Source: Methyloversatilis thermotolerans (lineage in GTDB: Bacteria > Pseudomonadota > Gammaproteobacteria > Burkholderiales > Rhodocyclaceae). From it: 64,000 bases of DNA. This document shows positions 29,643 to 38,876 of the stretch, piece by piece. Every line of letters starts with the position of its first letter. The stretch's first letter is position 1. The position numbers and the translations under genes were made by a program. The DNA lies in the NCBI RefSeq assembly GCF_000372885.1, contig NZ_KB889967.1, forward strand, positions 1-64,000. The letters are read 5' to 3'. The notes beneath the pieces were generated by a model, which saw only the letters and a program-made list of their open reading frames with translations, was not told where the DNA came from and did no database searches.

Positions 29643-31577
29643 ATGTCCGCCGACCGCAGCACGCTTGAACTTCTTGCTCCTGCCCGCGATGCCGAAATCG
29701 GCATCGAAGCCATCAATCATGGTGCCGACGCGGTCTACATCGGCGGCCCGTCGTTCGGGGCGCGCAAGGGCGCGGACAACGAGGTGTCCGACATCGCCCG
29801 CCTGTGCGCACACGCACACCGCTTCCACGCGCGCGTGTTCGCGACCATGAACACGATATTGCGCGACGATGAACTCGAGCCCGCACGCCGTACGATCTGG
29901 CAGCTTTACGACGCAGGGGTGGATGCCCTCATCGTGCAGGACATGGCGCTGTGCGAAATGGACCTGCCACCGATACAGCTGCACGCTTCGACCCAGACCG
30001 ACATCCGCGACGAACGCAAGGCGCGCTTCCTGCAGGACGTCGGTTTCACCCAGATCGTGCTGGCGCGCGAAATGACGATAGAGGACATCCGCAAGGTCGC
30101 CGCCCACACGTCCTGCGTGCTCGAGTACTTCGTGCATGGGGCGCTCTGTGTCGCCTATTCCGGGCAGTGCTACATCAGCCACGCGCACACCGGCCGCAGC
30201 GCGAACCGCGGCGAGTGTTCGCAAGCCTGTCGTCTGCCCTACACGCTGACCGACGCGCAGGGGCGTGTCGTGGCGCACGACAAGCATCTGCTGTCGATGA
30301 AGGACAACGACCAGTCGGCCAACCTGCGCGCGCTGATAGACGCTGGCATCTCGTCTTTCAAGATCGAGGGCCGTCTGAAGGACATGGCCTATGTCAAGAA
30401 CATCACCGCGTACTACCGGACGCTGCTCGATGGCATCCTGGACGAGCGTCCGGCACTGCGGCGCGCTTCGAGTGGGCGATCCACCTTCACCTTCACGCCG
30501 CAACCCGAGAAAACCTTCAATCGCGGCCTGACCGATTATTTCGCCAACGGGCGTCAGCACGGCATCGAGGCCTTCGAGTCGCCGGCTTTCGTCGGCGAGG
30601 AGGCGGCCACGATCACGCGTGTGGGCAGCGATCACATCGAGGTCGAGGCGGCCGTGGACATCCATAACGGCGACGGGCTGAGCTATTACGACAGTCACCG
30701 GGAAGTTTCCGGTCTGCGCATCAATGTTGCGCAGGGGCGACGTCTTTACCCCAATGCGATGCCGGACGATCTGAAGCCCGGCATGACCTTGTACCGCAAC
30801 CGTGACCAGGCCTTCGAGCGCGCGCTTGAGCGCAAGTCCGCGGAGCGACGCGTACGCATCGATCTGCAACTGGACGAGGTGGCGCAGGGCTATGCCCTGA
30901 CGCTGTGCGACGAGGACGGGGTGAGCGCGCGTGCCGAACTCGCCCATGACCGTCAGCCGGCGCGCGACCCGGCGCGTGCGCTCGCGGCGATGCGCGACAG
31001 TCTGGCCAAGCTCGGCAACACCATGTTCGAGGCGGGTGAAATCGCTTTCGGTTTCGCGCAGCCCGCCTTCCTGCCCGCGTCGGTGCTGAACGGCTTGCGG
31101 CGCGACGCGGTGGCCCTTCTGGAGCAGAACAGGCTCAAGGCCCATGTGCGGCCGCGGCCCGGGGTGCCGGTGCAGCCGCCGGTGCGCTTCACCGATAGCG
31201 AGCTGTCCTATCTCGCCAATGTCTACAACGAGAAGGCGCGCGCCTTCTATCGCAAGCATGGTGTGGAACTGATTGCCGATGCCTACGAAGCCAACCAGAC
31301 CTTGGGCGAGGCGTCACTCATGATCACCAAGCACTGTCTGCGCTTCAGTCACAACCTCTGTCCGAAGGAACTGAAGGAGTACGATCTGCGCGGCATGGTC
31401 AAGGCGGAGCCGATGACGCTCATCAATGGCAATGACACGCTCACGCTGCGCTTCGACTGCAAGAAGTGCGAAATGCACGTGGTGGGACGCATCCGGCCGA
31501 ATGTTCTCAAGGCGCAGGCGGTGCCGGTCACATTCCATCGCAGGATGCCGGAGGGCATCGGCCGAACGAAGGCATGA
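29643..31577 (+). CDS. rlhA: 23S rRNA 5-hydroxycytidine C2501 synthase (U32 family)
   Basis: A U32 peptidase-family protein of 644 residues, the length of RlhA (YdcP, 653) rather than TrhP (YegQ, about 450). The U32 signature EYFVHGALCVAYSGQCYIS is present, followed by NRGECSQACRLPY, and the long C-terminal part with CLRFSHNLCPKE and CKKCEMH may hold metal or Fe-S ligands. RlhA hydroxylates C2501 of 23S rRNA in E. coli; I infer the same here from length and architecture. Confidence 0.85.
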   Translation: MSADRSTLELLAPARDAEIGIEAINHGADAVYIGGPSFGARKGADNEVSDIARLCAHAHRFHARVFATMNTILRDDELEPARRTIWQLYDAGVDALIVQDMALCEMDLPPIQLHASTQTDIRDERKARFLQDVGFTQIVLAREMTIEDIRKVAAHTSCVLEYFVHGALCVAYSGQCYISHAHTGRSANRGECSQACRLPYTLTDAQGRVVAHDKHLLSMKDNDQSANLRALIDAGISSFKIEGRLKDMAYVKNITAYYRTLLDGILDERPALRRASSGRSTFTFTPQPEKTFNRGLTDYFANGRQHGIEAFESPAFVGEEAATITRVGSDHIEVEAAVDIHNGDGLSYYDSHREVSGLRINVAQGRRLYPNAMPDDLKPGMTLYRNRDQAFERALERKSAERRVRIDLQLDEVAQGYALTLCDEDGVSARAELAHDRQPARDPARALAAMRDSLAKLGNTMFEAGEIAFGFAQPAFLPASVLNGLRRDAVALLEQNRLKAHVRPRPGVPVQPPVRFTDSELSYLANVYNEKARAFYRKHGVELIADAYEANQTLGEASLMITKHCLRFSHNLCPKELKEYDLRGMVKAEPMTLINGNDTLTLRFDCKKCEMHVVGRIRPNVLKAQAVPVTFHRRMPEGIGRTKA

Positions 31578-31638
31578 CTGGATCATCGACGCGACGCAGG
31601 GCATCATTCCGGCGAAAGCGAGCCCTTGCCGACCGAGA

Positions 31639-32361
31639 ATGAACAGCCATCCGCACTGTCCTTCCTGTAGCCTGCCGATGCAGGCCCATGCCTTCGTCAA
31701 TCACCGCGGGCTTTCGCTGGAACTCGACATCTGCTGGCCCTGCCAGGGCATCTGGTTCGATCATCGCGAAAGCCTGCAACTGTCTCCGGGCTCGGTGAAT
31801 GACCTGTTCCGGCTGCTGCACGCGCATCGCAATGAAATGCGGCATCCGGTCGCGGACGTCATGCGCTGTCCGCGCTGTGTCAGCAGACTGGACAAGGGGT
31901 TCGATCTGGTGCGCAGCGGTCGTTACATCACCTGGCGCTGTCCACAGGATCATGGTCGCTACAGCAGCTTTTCGTCATTCATGATCGAAAAGGGTTTCGT
32001 GCAGCAGATGAGCCCGGCCGAGATCGCCGATCTTTCGAAGCGCGTGGGGGCGGTGTATTGCACCAGTTGCGGAGCGCCGGTGGATATCCGGCGCGATCAC
32101 GCCTGCCCGCACTGCCGCTCGGCCTTTTCGCTGCTCGACCCCGATGCGGTCGCGCGTGCGCTGCAGAACTTCCACACGGCCGAAGTCAAGCGCACGACGC
32201 AGGATGCCGGAAGCATCGCCGACGCGCTGATCGAAAGCGAGCGGCTGAACGCACGGGCACAACGGGAACGATCGCTCGCGCGGGCGCGCGGGGATGAATC
32301 CGAGGCGGCCGACTTGCTGGTGGCCGGCCTCGGACTGCTGTGGGGCGCGCTGTCCCGTTGA
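31639..32361 (+). CDS. Zinc-ribbon protein with several CxxC motifs
   Basis: 240 residues. The N-terminus holds CPSCS at 7-11 and CWPCQGIWFD, typical of the zf-TFIIB zinc-ribbon group; further pairs are CPRC, CTSCG and CPHCRSAFS. A C-terminal hydrophobic stretch (about 220-238) may touch the membrane. The function is unknown; proteins of this type are common as single genes in betaproteobacteria. The start at 31639 lies 62 bases after rlhA. Convergent with the next small gene. Confidence 0.7.
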   Translation: MNSHPHCPSCSLPMQAHAFVNHRGLSLELDICWPCQGIWFDHRESLQLSPGSVNDLFRLLHAHRNEMRHPVADVMRCPRCVSRLDKGFDLVRSGRYITWRCPQDHGRYSSFSSFMIEKGFVQQMSPAEIADLSKRVGAVYCTSCGAPVDIRRDHACPHCRSAFSLLDPDAVARALQNFHTAEVKRTTQDAGSIADALIESERLNARAQRERSLARARGDESEAADLLVAGLGLLWGALSR

Positions 32362-32367
32362 ACGTCT

Positions 32368-32538
32368 TCAGGTGCCGGGCTTCACGCTGTTGTCGTTGCG
32401 TGCGGCAGCCGCTGCATCCTCATCCATGTGACGCTTGAAGAAGCGTGCATACCAGATGAGCATATAGATCACCACGGCAATCACTACCAGACTCATCAGA
32501 CCGTAGTCGGTCGACAGCAGATCGCTCCATGCCTTCAT
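32368..32538 (-). CDS. DUF3149-family small membrane protein
   Basis: 56 residues starting MKAWSDLLSTDYGLMSLVVI, one hydrophobic helix, then FFKRHMDED and an Ala-rich tail. This fits the DUF3149 family of small betaproteobacterial membrane proteins. A strong GAGGAG precedes the ATG on the minus strand. It ends seven bases from the convergent zinc-ribbon gene. Confidence 0.8.
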   Translation of the reverse strand: MKAWSDLLSTDYGLMSLVVIAVVIYMLIWYARFFKRHMDEDAAAAARNDNSVKPGT

Positions 32539-32604
32539 CACAGTCTCCTCGTCATCAGGTAGGGCTATTGGAACGCCGACGAGGCCGGACCGATCTGATC
32601 GAGG

Positions 32605-33213
32605 TCAACCGGTTGCTTGCTTGCCGGAAACCCAGGACAACAATCCGGTCAGGAAGCGCCACATCCGTGGCAGCAGCCACCAGAGCATGATGACGAACAG
32701 CGCGAGCAGGATCAGGAATGCCAGTGGATAGACGAAAGCCAGCCACAGGCCGGTCAGGGCCAGACCGTCCTCACCGGCGGACAGGAGCAGATTGCTGAGC
32801 GGCTCGGGCGAAGCATTGACGGCCAGTCGACCGCCCGCCTTGGTCAGATGAGTGGCGCCGCTGAGGGTTCCGCCCAGCAAGGCGCCAGCGAACATGCCCG
32901 CGCTGCCCTGGTCCGCGAGCGCCCACGCGGCGAGCAGGGCGCCGACCGGAATGCGGATGAAGGTGTGCAGCGCGTCCCACAGGCTGTCCAGCGCCGGCAT
33001 CTTGTCGGCGAGGAATTCCACGCACATGAGCAGGCCGGCCACGCCCATGACCACCGGATGTTCCAGCACATCCAGCTCGCCCGGCAGCGCGAACCATTCC
33101 ATGCGCCCGGCCAGTCCGGCAAGGAAAACGACCGCATACGGGCGCAGGCCGCTGGCCCAGGCCAGCCCTGCCGCAGCCGCCACTGCTTCCGTCACGTCCA
33201 TTGCCGTCTCCAC
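32605..33213 (-). CDS. DUF4126-family membrane protein
   Basis: 202 residues with about five membrane helices, starting METAMDVTEAVAAAAGLAWA, and with GLRPYAVVFLAGLAGR and HPVVMGVAGLLMCVEFLADK as DUF4126 features. GGTLSGATHLTKAGGRLAVN matches the family. The function is unknown. It sits 66 bases upstream of the DUF3149 gene on the same strand and may be cotranscribed with it. Confidence 0.75.
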   Translation of the reverse strand: METAMDVTEAVAAAAGLAWASGLRPYAVVFLAGLAGRMEWFALPGELDVLEHPVVMGVAGLLMCVEFLADKMPALDSLWDALHTFIRIPVGALLAAWALADQGSAGMFAGALLGGTLSGATHLTKAGGRLAVNASPEPLSNLLLSAGEDGLALTGLWLAFVYPLAFLILLALFVIMLWWLLPRMWRFLTGLLSWVSGKQATG

Positions 33214-33323
33214 GTGCTCCCTGTATTGATTCTAGGGCGTATACGGAAGAAGTTCAGGTGCGGCTGCGCCGCGTCAGTCCTGGTCCGGTGACGCGCTTCA
33301 CGCGCTGTGCGTTGCCTGCCGGC

Positions 33324-33671
33324 TCAGGCCAGCAGCGCGGTCAGCGTCAGCAGCAAGCCTGCCAGTCCGATGGCGCCGCCGGCGCGCAGAGTACGGCGTG
33401 GCCAGGCATTGATCGCGGCAACGAACAGGCTGCCTGCCACCATCCAGCCGGCGAGTACCGTGCCCGGGCCGGCAAGCGCGCCGATCTGCCATACCGCCAG
33501 TGCGAGCTGCAGCAACAGGCCGATGGCCGCGATGCGGTGACCATGGCACAGAAGCCAGCCCGGGATGTCGGCCTGCATGCGCATGCGGGATTCCCGGCTG
33601 CCGCAGAACAGGGCGGCAACCAGGGGTGCGGACATCAATGCACTGCCCAGTGCGGCCATCCCGGTGCTCAT
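33324..33671 (-). CDS. DUF3325-like small membrane protein of the iron-uptake operon
   Basis: 115 residues with three hydrophobic helices and a central PGWLLCHGHRIAAIG segment. It resembles the DUF3325 proteins found behind PepSY membrane proteins and TonB-dependent siderophore receptors (FpvH-like in the pseudomonad ferripyoverdine reductase cluster), but the match is by pattern only. The ATG overlaps the stop of the upstream gene by four bases (ATGA). Confidence 0.55.
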   Translation of the reverse strand: MSTGMAALGSALMSAPLVAALFCGSRESRMRMQADIPGWLLCHGHRIAAIGLLLQLALAVWQIGALAGPGTVLAGWMVAGSLFVAAINAWPRRTLRAGGAIGLAGLLLTLTALLA

Positions 33672-34411
33672 GCGCGCACGCCTCTGCCGGCACTTGCTTG
33701 CGGGCGTGGCAGATGCCAGGTACCCGCCGCGGCCAGCAGAGCCAGTAAGGCCAGCACAGGACGGTCAGCATGAAGTGCCAGGGCGCCCAGCAGCGCGCAT
33801 CCGGCGAGCCAGGCGATGGCGGTGGCGCCGCGGAACCAGAACGACAGCGATACCGCCGGCAGCATCAGGAAAAAGGTGATCAGCATGCCGGCATGACCGG
33901 TGCCGCGTTGGTCGCCGCTGGTCATGCCGATGCGGAAGCTGTCGATGAAACAGGCGGACAGCGCGAGCCAGGGCAGCGCTGCACGCAGGATGTCCAGTGC
34001 CCGGCGCTGTCGGGGCGGCCGGGGCAGGCCTCGCGGCGCAGCCGCTGACGAGGGCGGCGTGCCTGCGCTCGCGAGCGAGCGCCAGCAAGCCGCCAGCAGC
34101 AGTGCGAGCACGCCGCCGCAGAGGGCGACCGGGGCAGCCAGCGGGGCGTGCGACAGCAGGCCGGATGCGGCGACGCTTGCCGCTGTCATGGCGGCAATCA
34201 GCAGTCCTGTCCGCCACACCTGCAACGGGGTGCGGCGCAGCGCGCTCGCGGTCGCGATCAGCAGCCAGAGTGTCAGGTAGAGCCAGGGGCCGATGCCGTG
34301 ATTGCCCTGCAGCCACTCGATGCGCTGGCCGGCCGCCACGGCCAGTGCGCAGCACAGCAGCAATGCACTGCAGGATGCGGTGATGAAGGCGGCCATGAGG
34401 CGTTCAAACAT
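33668..34411 (-). CDS. Membrane protein with an N-terminal DUF3649-like part, iron-uptake operon
   Basis: 247 residues. The first ~90 residues (FERLMAAFITASCSALLL, WLYLTLWLLIATASALRRTP) look like DUF3649, normally a separate ~90-residue protein. About 130 further residues carry four more hydrophobic helices, including IDSFRIGMTSGDQRGTGHAG, so this looks like a fusion of two small membrane proteins. It overlaps the PepSY gene by eight bases and the DUF3325-like gene by four. A role in ferric-siderophore handling at the inner membrane is inferred from context. Confidence 0.6.
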   Translation of the reverse strand: MFERLMAAFITASCSALLLCCALAVAAGQRIEWLQGNHGIGPWLYLTLWLLIATASALRRTPLQVWRTGLLIAAMTAASVAASGLLSHAPLAAPVALCGGVLALLLAACWRSLASAGTPPSSAAAPRGLPRPPRQRRALDILRAALPWLALSACFIDSFRIGMTSGDQRGTGHAGMLITFFLMLPAVSLSFWFRGATAIAWLAGCALLGALALHADRPVLALLALLAAAGTWHLPRPQASAGRGVRA

Positions 34412-35525
34412 GGGCGACTCCGCTTTCGTTCGCAGGCGCCTCGTGCGTCGAGCGCTTCATCTGTCGGCGGCGGTCGGCCCAGATGAGGGTGCCACTGACG
34501 GAAAGTCCCGCCGCGCTCACGCCCAGCAGGGCGTACAGCGCCTTCAGGGTGATGCCGCCGAAATGGCCGAAGTGCAGCGGCTCCATCCAGCCATTGAAGC
34601 GGCTCCAGAAGCCCCTCTCGCGTGGATCGAAGCGCTCGATCCGATGACCGTCACTGCCGGAATAGGTCAGGCGCGCGGTGCTGATGAGCGCATCGGGCAG
34701 ATCCCCGGTCAGGATCACCACGGCGTCGGCACGCCCCGCGTTGCGCAGGGTGATCACTTCCGGCGAGAAGCCGGGCAGGTCCTCGCGCGCGCGTTGCAAT
34801 AGCGTGTCGACCGACACCAGCGGCGCCTTGGTCTTGTCCGTCGGCAGGCTCTTCAGCGGATCCTGGATGCCGGCGAAGTATTCGTAGCTGCCGATGAACA
34901 AGGGGGCGAGACCCAGCCACGCGCCGGTGAAGGCGATCAGCACATGGAAGGGCAGGCCCCAGATCGCCGTAGCCTTGTGCGTATCCGACATGGCCAGTCG
35001 CGGGCTGCGCCCCCAGCGCAGCGTGAACAGCTCGCGCAGGATCTTGCGGTGGATCACGAAACCGGTCAGTGCCAGCACCAGCATCAGCACGCCGAGAAAG
35101 CCCACGATCCAGCGCGGGCCGAAGAACAGGAAGACATGCAGCATGCGGATGAACTGACCGAGCTGGCTGTCCACCTGGCCCTTCACCTCACCGGTCCGCG
35201 CGTCCACCGCGACCTTGGTGCGCATGCTGCCTTCCTTTTCCCGCACGAACACGTAGTAGGCGGGCGAGCTGCCGTCGGGCAGCACGATCTGCTCGGCGCG
35301 CCCTTTCGGATAGGCCGAGCGCACTGCCGCAAGAACGGCATCGGGTCCGACCGCCGGTGCGCCCGGCGCCCGTGCATGGAGCGACGGGTTGGCCCAGTAG
35401 TCGATCTCGTGCTTGAACACCACCAGCCCACCCGACAGGCAGACGATGAACAGCAGCAGGCCGGTGATGATGCCGACCCATGAATGCACGGAAAACAGCA
35501 GGGTGAGAGTGCGCTGCGACGGCAT
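34404..35525 (-). CDS. PepSY-associated membrane protein (FpvG/PiuB-like)
   Basis: 373 residues with four membrane helices (about 8-35, 138-160, 192-215, 325-348) and PepSY-type periplasmic regions between them. Conserved histidines (VHSW, MLHVFLFF, HKATAIWGLPFH, LHFGHFGG) resemble those of FpvG, which reduces ferric siderophore complexes. It follows the TonB-dependent receptor after three bases, so the operon probably imports and reduces an iron chelate. Confidence 0.85.
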   Translation of the reverse strand: MPSQRTLTLLFSVHSWVGIITGLLLFIVCLSGGLVVFKHEIDYWANPSLHARAPGAPAVGPDAVLAAVRSAYPKGRAEQIVLPDGSSPAYYVFVREKEGSMRTKVAVDARTGEVKGQVDSQLGQFIRMLHVFLFFGPRWIVGFLGVLMLVLALTGFVIHRKILRELFTLRWGRSPRLAMSDTHKATAIWGLPFHVLIAFTGAWLGLAPLFIGSYEYFAGIQDPLKSLPTDKTKAPLVSVDTLLQRAREDLPGFSPEVITLRNAGRADAVVILTGDLPDALISTARLTYSGSDGHRIERFDPRERGFWSRFNGWMEPLHFGHFGGITLKALYALLGVSAAGLSVSGTLIWADRRRQMKRSTHEAPANESGVAHV

Positions 35526-35528
35526 CGA

Positions 35529-37664
35529 TTACAGGTCCAGCGTGACCGTGGCCAGGATGCGGCGCGGGTCGCCGAGTGGAATCACGTTGTTGTTCAGGCC
35601 GCCGGCAAAGTAGTCGCGGTCGAACAGGTTCTTGACCACCAGAGCGAGCCGATAGCCGTTGCCGATATAGCTCACGCTGGCATCGAATACCGTGTAGCCG
35701 GGAATCACATAGTTGAAGGAATAGCCCGCCTTCTCACTTTCGTAGCGAAGTCCTCCGCCCAGACCCAATCCGGTCAGCATTCCTTTCCGCTCCCGGTATT
35801 CGGCCCACAGCGAAGCAGCGTGACGCGGCAGGTTATCGAGCGGCTTGCCGACATTTGCCAGCGTATTGTCGCGTACCACCTCGCCGTCCGTGTTTGCGTA
35901 GCTGCCCGATACGTTCCACCCGCTCGCGAGATCGGCCTTCACCTCCAATTCATATCCTCGGGTACGTTGCTCGCCTATCGTGATGTAGAAGCCGGTGTTG
36001 TTCGGATCACTGGCACGCACGTTCTGCCGTTCCAGGTCGAAATAGGCGACGGTCCCCTGGATGCGGCCGTTGGCTGACGATAGTTTCACTCCGACCTCGT
36101 TCTGCTTGCCGGTCTCCGGCGCTGCCGCTGAACCATCGACCCTGGAACCGCCCTGTGGCAGGAAGGATTCGGCATAGCTCAGATAGGGCGATATGCCTGG
36201 TAGCAGTTCGTACATGAAACCAAAGGAACTTGTCGTGGTGGCGTAATCTTCCTTCGTTGCATAGTTTGCGGTCAGCTCGTTGAAGGAATCCAGCGAAGAC
36301 CAGTCGCGTCGCGTGGTGAGACTCAGGGTCGCCCGGTCCGCGATGCGGATCTGGTCCCGCAGATAGACACCGGTATAGTGGATTTCCTCGCTGATGTCGG
36401 TCAGCGGTGTAGCGCCGCAGGAAGCGCTGGCGCCATACACCGGGCGGTAGATGTTCAGTGCCGCCACGGTGCAGCGCGTCGTGATTTCCCGCTTGTTGAA
36501 CCTGTTCATGTCGACCCCGAGCATGACGTGATGGGCAAAGTTGCCGGCGACAAGGGTCGTGCCGAGCTGGGTGTCAAGTGAGGTGCTGTAGCCGCTGAAG
36601 TCCTGCACCGTTCCTTGCCGGTTCAGCAGCACATTGTTCGCCTGCAGTCCGGAAATGGAAATGAGGCGCCCATCCATATTGAAGTCCTGCCAGCGGAAGT
36701 TCTGGCGCAAGGTCCAGCCGGAATCAAAACGGTGTTCGAGCGCATACCCTATCCTGGACTGGTCGGATTCATACGGACCGAACGAGGGTTCGCCAATGAA
36801 CAGGCTGCGGTCAACCTTGCCATTCGGGTTGGGCCGCACGGATCCGGTGGCGGGAAGTCCCTGCTGCCGGATGTACTCGCGCGTCTGGAAGCTGGTCAGT
36901 ATCGTGAGATCGGTGCGCGTGCCCAGATCCAGCGACAGCGCGGGGGCGATCCAGCGGTTCTTGTAGTACACGAAATCGGTCGGATCGTCGCTGTTCATCA
37001 GCAGGCCATTGATGCGCAGCGCGGCGCGGCCGGTTTCCGACAGCGGCCGGCCGAAGTCGAAGGTGGCCTGGCGGAAGTTGTCGCTGCCGCCAGTGAAGCT
37101 GAATTCGGTGAAGGCCTCCGCGCGCGGGCGCTTGCTCACCATGTTCACCATGCCGCCGGGCTGGGTCAGGCCGAAGTTCACCGAAGCCGGTCCCTTCAGC
37201 ACTTCGATGCGTTCGGCGCCGAAAGTCTCCTGTCCGATGCGGCTGTCCATCTCTATCCGCAATCCGTCCAGGAACACCGATTCGGTTGCCCGCTGGCCGC
37301 GGAGGATGAAGTCGTCCCAACCGCGCCGGCCATAGTAGCCGGACACCACGCCGGCTACGCCCTGCAGCGCGTCGGTGAGCGACTGCACGCCGCGTGCATC
37401 CATCTGGTCCCGCGTCAGCACGGTGACCGATTGCGGCAGCTTGTCCAGCGGCAGGTCGGATTTCACGGTGGTCTGGCTGGCCTTGCGTACTGCAAAGCCA
37501 TTATCGCTTTCGTCCTTGACGGTGACCGCGGGCAGGCTGGGTACCGCCGTTCCTTCTTCCGTGGAGGAGGCCGCGTGTAGCTGCGCATGGAGAGAGAAGC
37601 CGGTTGTGAACAGGGCAATCGACAGCGTCAGGGGGCGGTGCTGGAAGGGGGCGCGGGCGGACAT
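35529..37664 (-). CDS. TonB-dependent siderophore receptor
   Basis: About 711 residues. A signal peptide ends near residue 32 (HAQLHAA), followed by the TonB-box region, a plug domain with LPQSVTVLTRDQMD and LKGPASVNFG, and a 22-strand barrel ending in ATVTLDL with a terminal aromatic/leucine pattern usual for outer-membrane proteins. I choose the ATG at 37664 (MSARAPFQH) since the upstream part contains the Fur box. First gene of the four-gene iron operon. The ligand cannot be told from sequence; the FhuA/FpvA-type subgroup is likely. Confidence 0.9.
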   Translation of the reverse strand: MSARAPFQHRPLTLSIALFTTGFSLHAQLHAASSTEEGTAVPSLPAVTVKDESDNGFAVRKASQTTVKSDLPLDKLPQSVTVLTRDQMDARGVQSLTDALQGVAGVVSGYYGRRGWDDFILRGQRATESVFLDGLRIEMDSRIGQETFGAERIEVLKGPASVNFGLTQPGGMVNMVSKRPRAEAFTEFSFTGGSDNFRQATFDFGRPLSETGRAALRINGLLMNSDDPTDFVYYKNRWIAPALSLDLGTRTDLTILTSFQTREYIRQQGLPATGSVRPNPNGKVDRSLFIGEPSFGPYESDQSRIGYALEHRFDSGWTLRQNFRWQDFNMDGRLISISGLQANNVLLNRQGTVQDFSGYSTSLDTQLGTTLVAGNFAHHVMLGVDMNRFNKREITTRCTVAALNIYRPVYGASASCGATPLTDISEEIHYTGVYLRDQIRIADRATLSLTTRRDWSSLDSFNELTANYATKEDYATTTSSFGFMYELLPGISPYLSYAESFLPQGGSRVDGSAAAPETGKQNEVGVKLSSANGRIQGTVAYFDLERQNVRASDPNNTGFYITIGEQRTRGYELEVKADLASGWNVSGSYANTDGEVVRDNTLANVGKPLDNLPRHAASLWAEYRERKGMLTGLGLGGGLRYESEKAGYSFNYVIPGYTVFDASVSYIGNGYRLALVVKNLFDRDYFAGGLNNNVIPLGDPRRILATVTLDL

Positions 37665-37694
37665 GGCTTCGAATGACGGAGTTATAATAAAAAG

Positions 37695-37713
37695 AATGAT
37701 TCTCGTTATTATC
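37695..37713 (-). promoter_or_regulatory. Fur box upstream of the siderophore operon
   Basis: On the minus strand GATAATAACGAGAATCATT agrees at 12 of 19 positions with the consensus Fur box GATAATGATAATCATTATC. It lies 31 bases upstream of the receptor start, so the operon should be repressed by iron. Confidence 0.65.
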
Positions 37714-37803
37714 ACGCAACATGACCCCGCTCCGATGCGCCGTCTTCAATCCGAGCCCCGGAGCGGGGTACGTGAGCCGGATACGGAACATATGTTGACA
37801 GGT

Positions 37804-37817
37804 TAGTTAGCTAACTA
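37804..37817. promoter_or_regulatory. Palindromic MarR operator
   Basis: TAGTTAGCTAACTA is a perfect 14-bp palindrome ending 13 bases before the MarR ATG at 37831. It is the likely binding site of that protein. Confidence 0.65.
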
Positions 37818-37830
37818 TAAGGTTCCGTAC

Positions 37831-38334
37831 ATGCTTCAAGTCAAAGAACTGCCCACGCCGGACATCCTCCGTCGCTTCGCCCAGCGCTACCCCGATGCCG
37901 ACACGAGCGCGGTCAGCACCTTGCTCGTGCTGTTGCGGGCGGCGACCGAACTGTCGCAGGCGCTGGATACCTTCCTGCTGCGCCATGGCTTGCTGCAGGG
38001 GCGCTGGTGGGTGCTCATCCTGCTGTTCCGCGAGGAGTCCTTGCAGTCGTCTCCCTCGGAACTAGCCGGCAAGGCAGGCGTCACCCGGGCAACCATGACC
38101 GGTCTGCTTGACGGGCTCGAGCGCGACGGTCTGGTGCAGCGCAGCTTCGAGGCGGCGGACCGCCGCCGCGTGACCGTGCGATTGACTGATGCGGGCCAGG
38201 CCGCACTGGATCAGGTGATGCCCGATTACTACCGGCGAGTGCGCGCGCTGATGGTCGAGCTGGACGAGCCGCAGCGCGAACAGCTGCAAACCCTGCTCGG
38301 CGTATTGCGCAAGGGCACCCAGGCGTTCGCCTGA
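37831..38334 (+). CDS. MarR-family transcriptional regulator
   Basis: 167 residues with the winged helix of MarR proteins: SPSELAGKAGVTRATMTGLLDGLERDGLVQR followed by the wing DRRRVTVRLT (given here in short pieces; region about residues 75-125). It is divergent to the siderophore operon and lies behind a perfect palindrome. A GTTAGC half site recurs at about 38373 before the next gene, which may also be a target. Confidence 0.88.
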   Translation: MLQVKELPTPDILRRFAQRYPDADTSAVSTLLVLLRAATELSQALDTFLLRHGLLQGRWWVLILLFREESLQSSPSELAGKAGVTRATMTGLLDGLERDGLVQRSFEAADRRRVTVRLTDAGQAALDQVMPDYYRRVRALMVELDEPQREQLQTLLGVLRKGTQAFA

Positions 38335-38342
38335 TCTTTCGG

Positions 38343-38364
38343 CGCCCGTTCCGCGGGCGTTTTT
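38343..38364 (+). terminator. Terminator after the MarR gene
   Basis: CGCCCG (38343-38348) pairs with CGGGCG (38354-38359) around a five-base loop, followed by TTTTT. Confidence 0.75.
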
Positions 38365-38427
38365 GTTGCCAGGATCGTTAGCTTCCTTATCAACTGTGCA
38401 TCCCTCCCGATCTGAAAGGACAAGACC

Positions 38428-38805
38428 ATGAATGACGCACTGAAGACCGAAATCGCCGCCATCAACGCCCGCTGGGACGAGGCGTTCAACCGCGGCGACG
38501 CGGCGGCCGTCGCCGCGCTGTACGACGCCGAGAGCGCGGTGCTGCCGGCCGGAGGCGACGCGGCACTCGGTCTGCCGGCCATCCAGGCCCTGTTCGCCGG
38601 AGCCATTGCCGGCGGTGTGCACGATCACCGCATCGAGATGCACGCGGTGGCGGGCGATGGCGGCTATGCCACCCAGCGCGGCCGCTGGAGCGCACGGGCC
38701 AAGGGCGCCGATGGCGCGGTGCAGACCTTCTCCGGCCATATCACTGTGGTGTATCGCCGGCAGCCCGATGGCAGCCTGCGCGCGCTCACCCACATCTGGA
38801 ACTGA
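38428..38805 (+). CDS. SnoaL/DUF4440-like small protein
   Basis: 125 residues with the NTF2-like cone-fold pattern: an N-terminal helix with INARWDEAFNRGDAAAVAALYD, then YDAESAVLPAGGD and late strands ending THIWN. This is the SgcJ/EcaC-like or DUF4440 group; the substrate is unknown. AAAGGA precedes the ATG. Between the MarR gene and an EamA exporter, it may be part of a small stress-response set. Confidence 0.75.
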   Translation: MNDALKTEIAAINARWDEAFNRGDAAAVAALYDAESAVLPAGGDAALGLPAIQALFAGAIAGGVHDHRIEMHAVAGDGGYATQRGRWSARAKGADGAVQTFSGHITVVYRRQPDGSLRALTHIWN

Positions 38806-38876
38806 TCCGTGGCGCATCGGGGGCCGTTCGCAACTCGCACGCCGGCACGCATCGCGCGGGCCGGGCGCTGCCCGCG

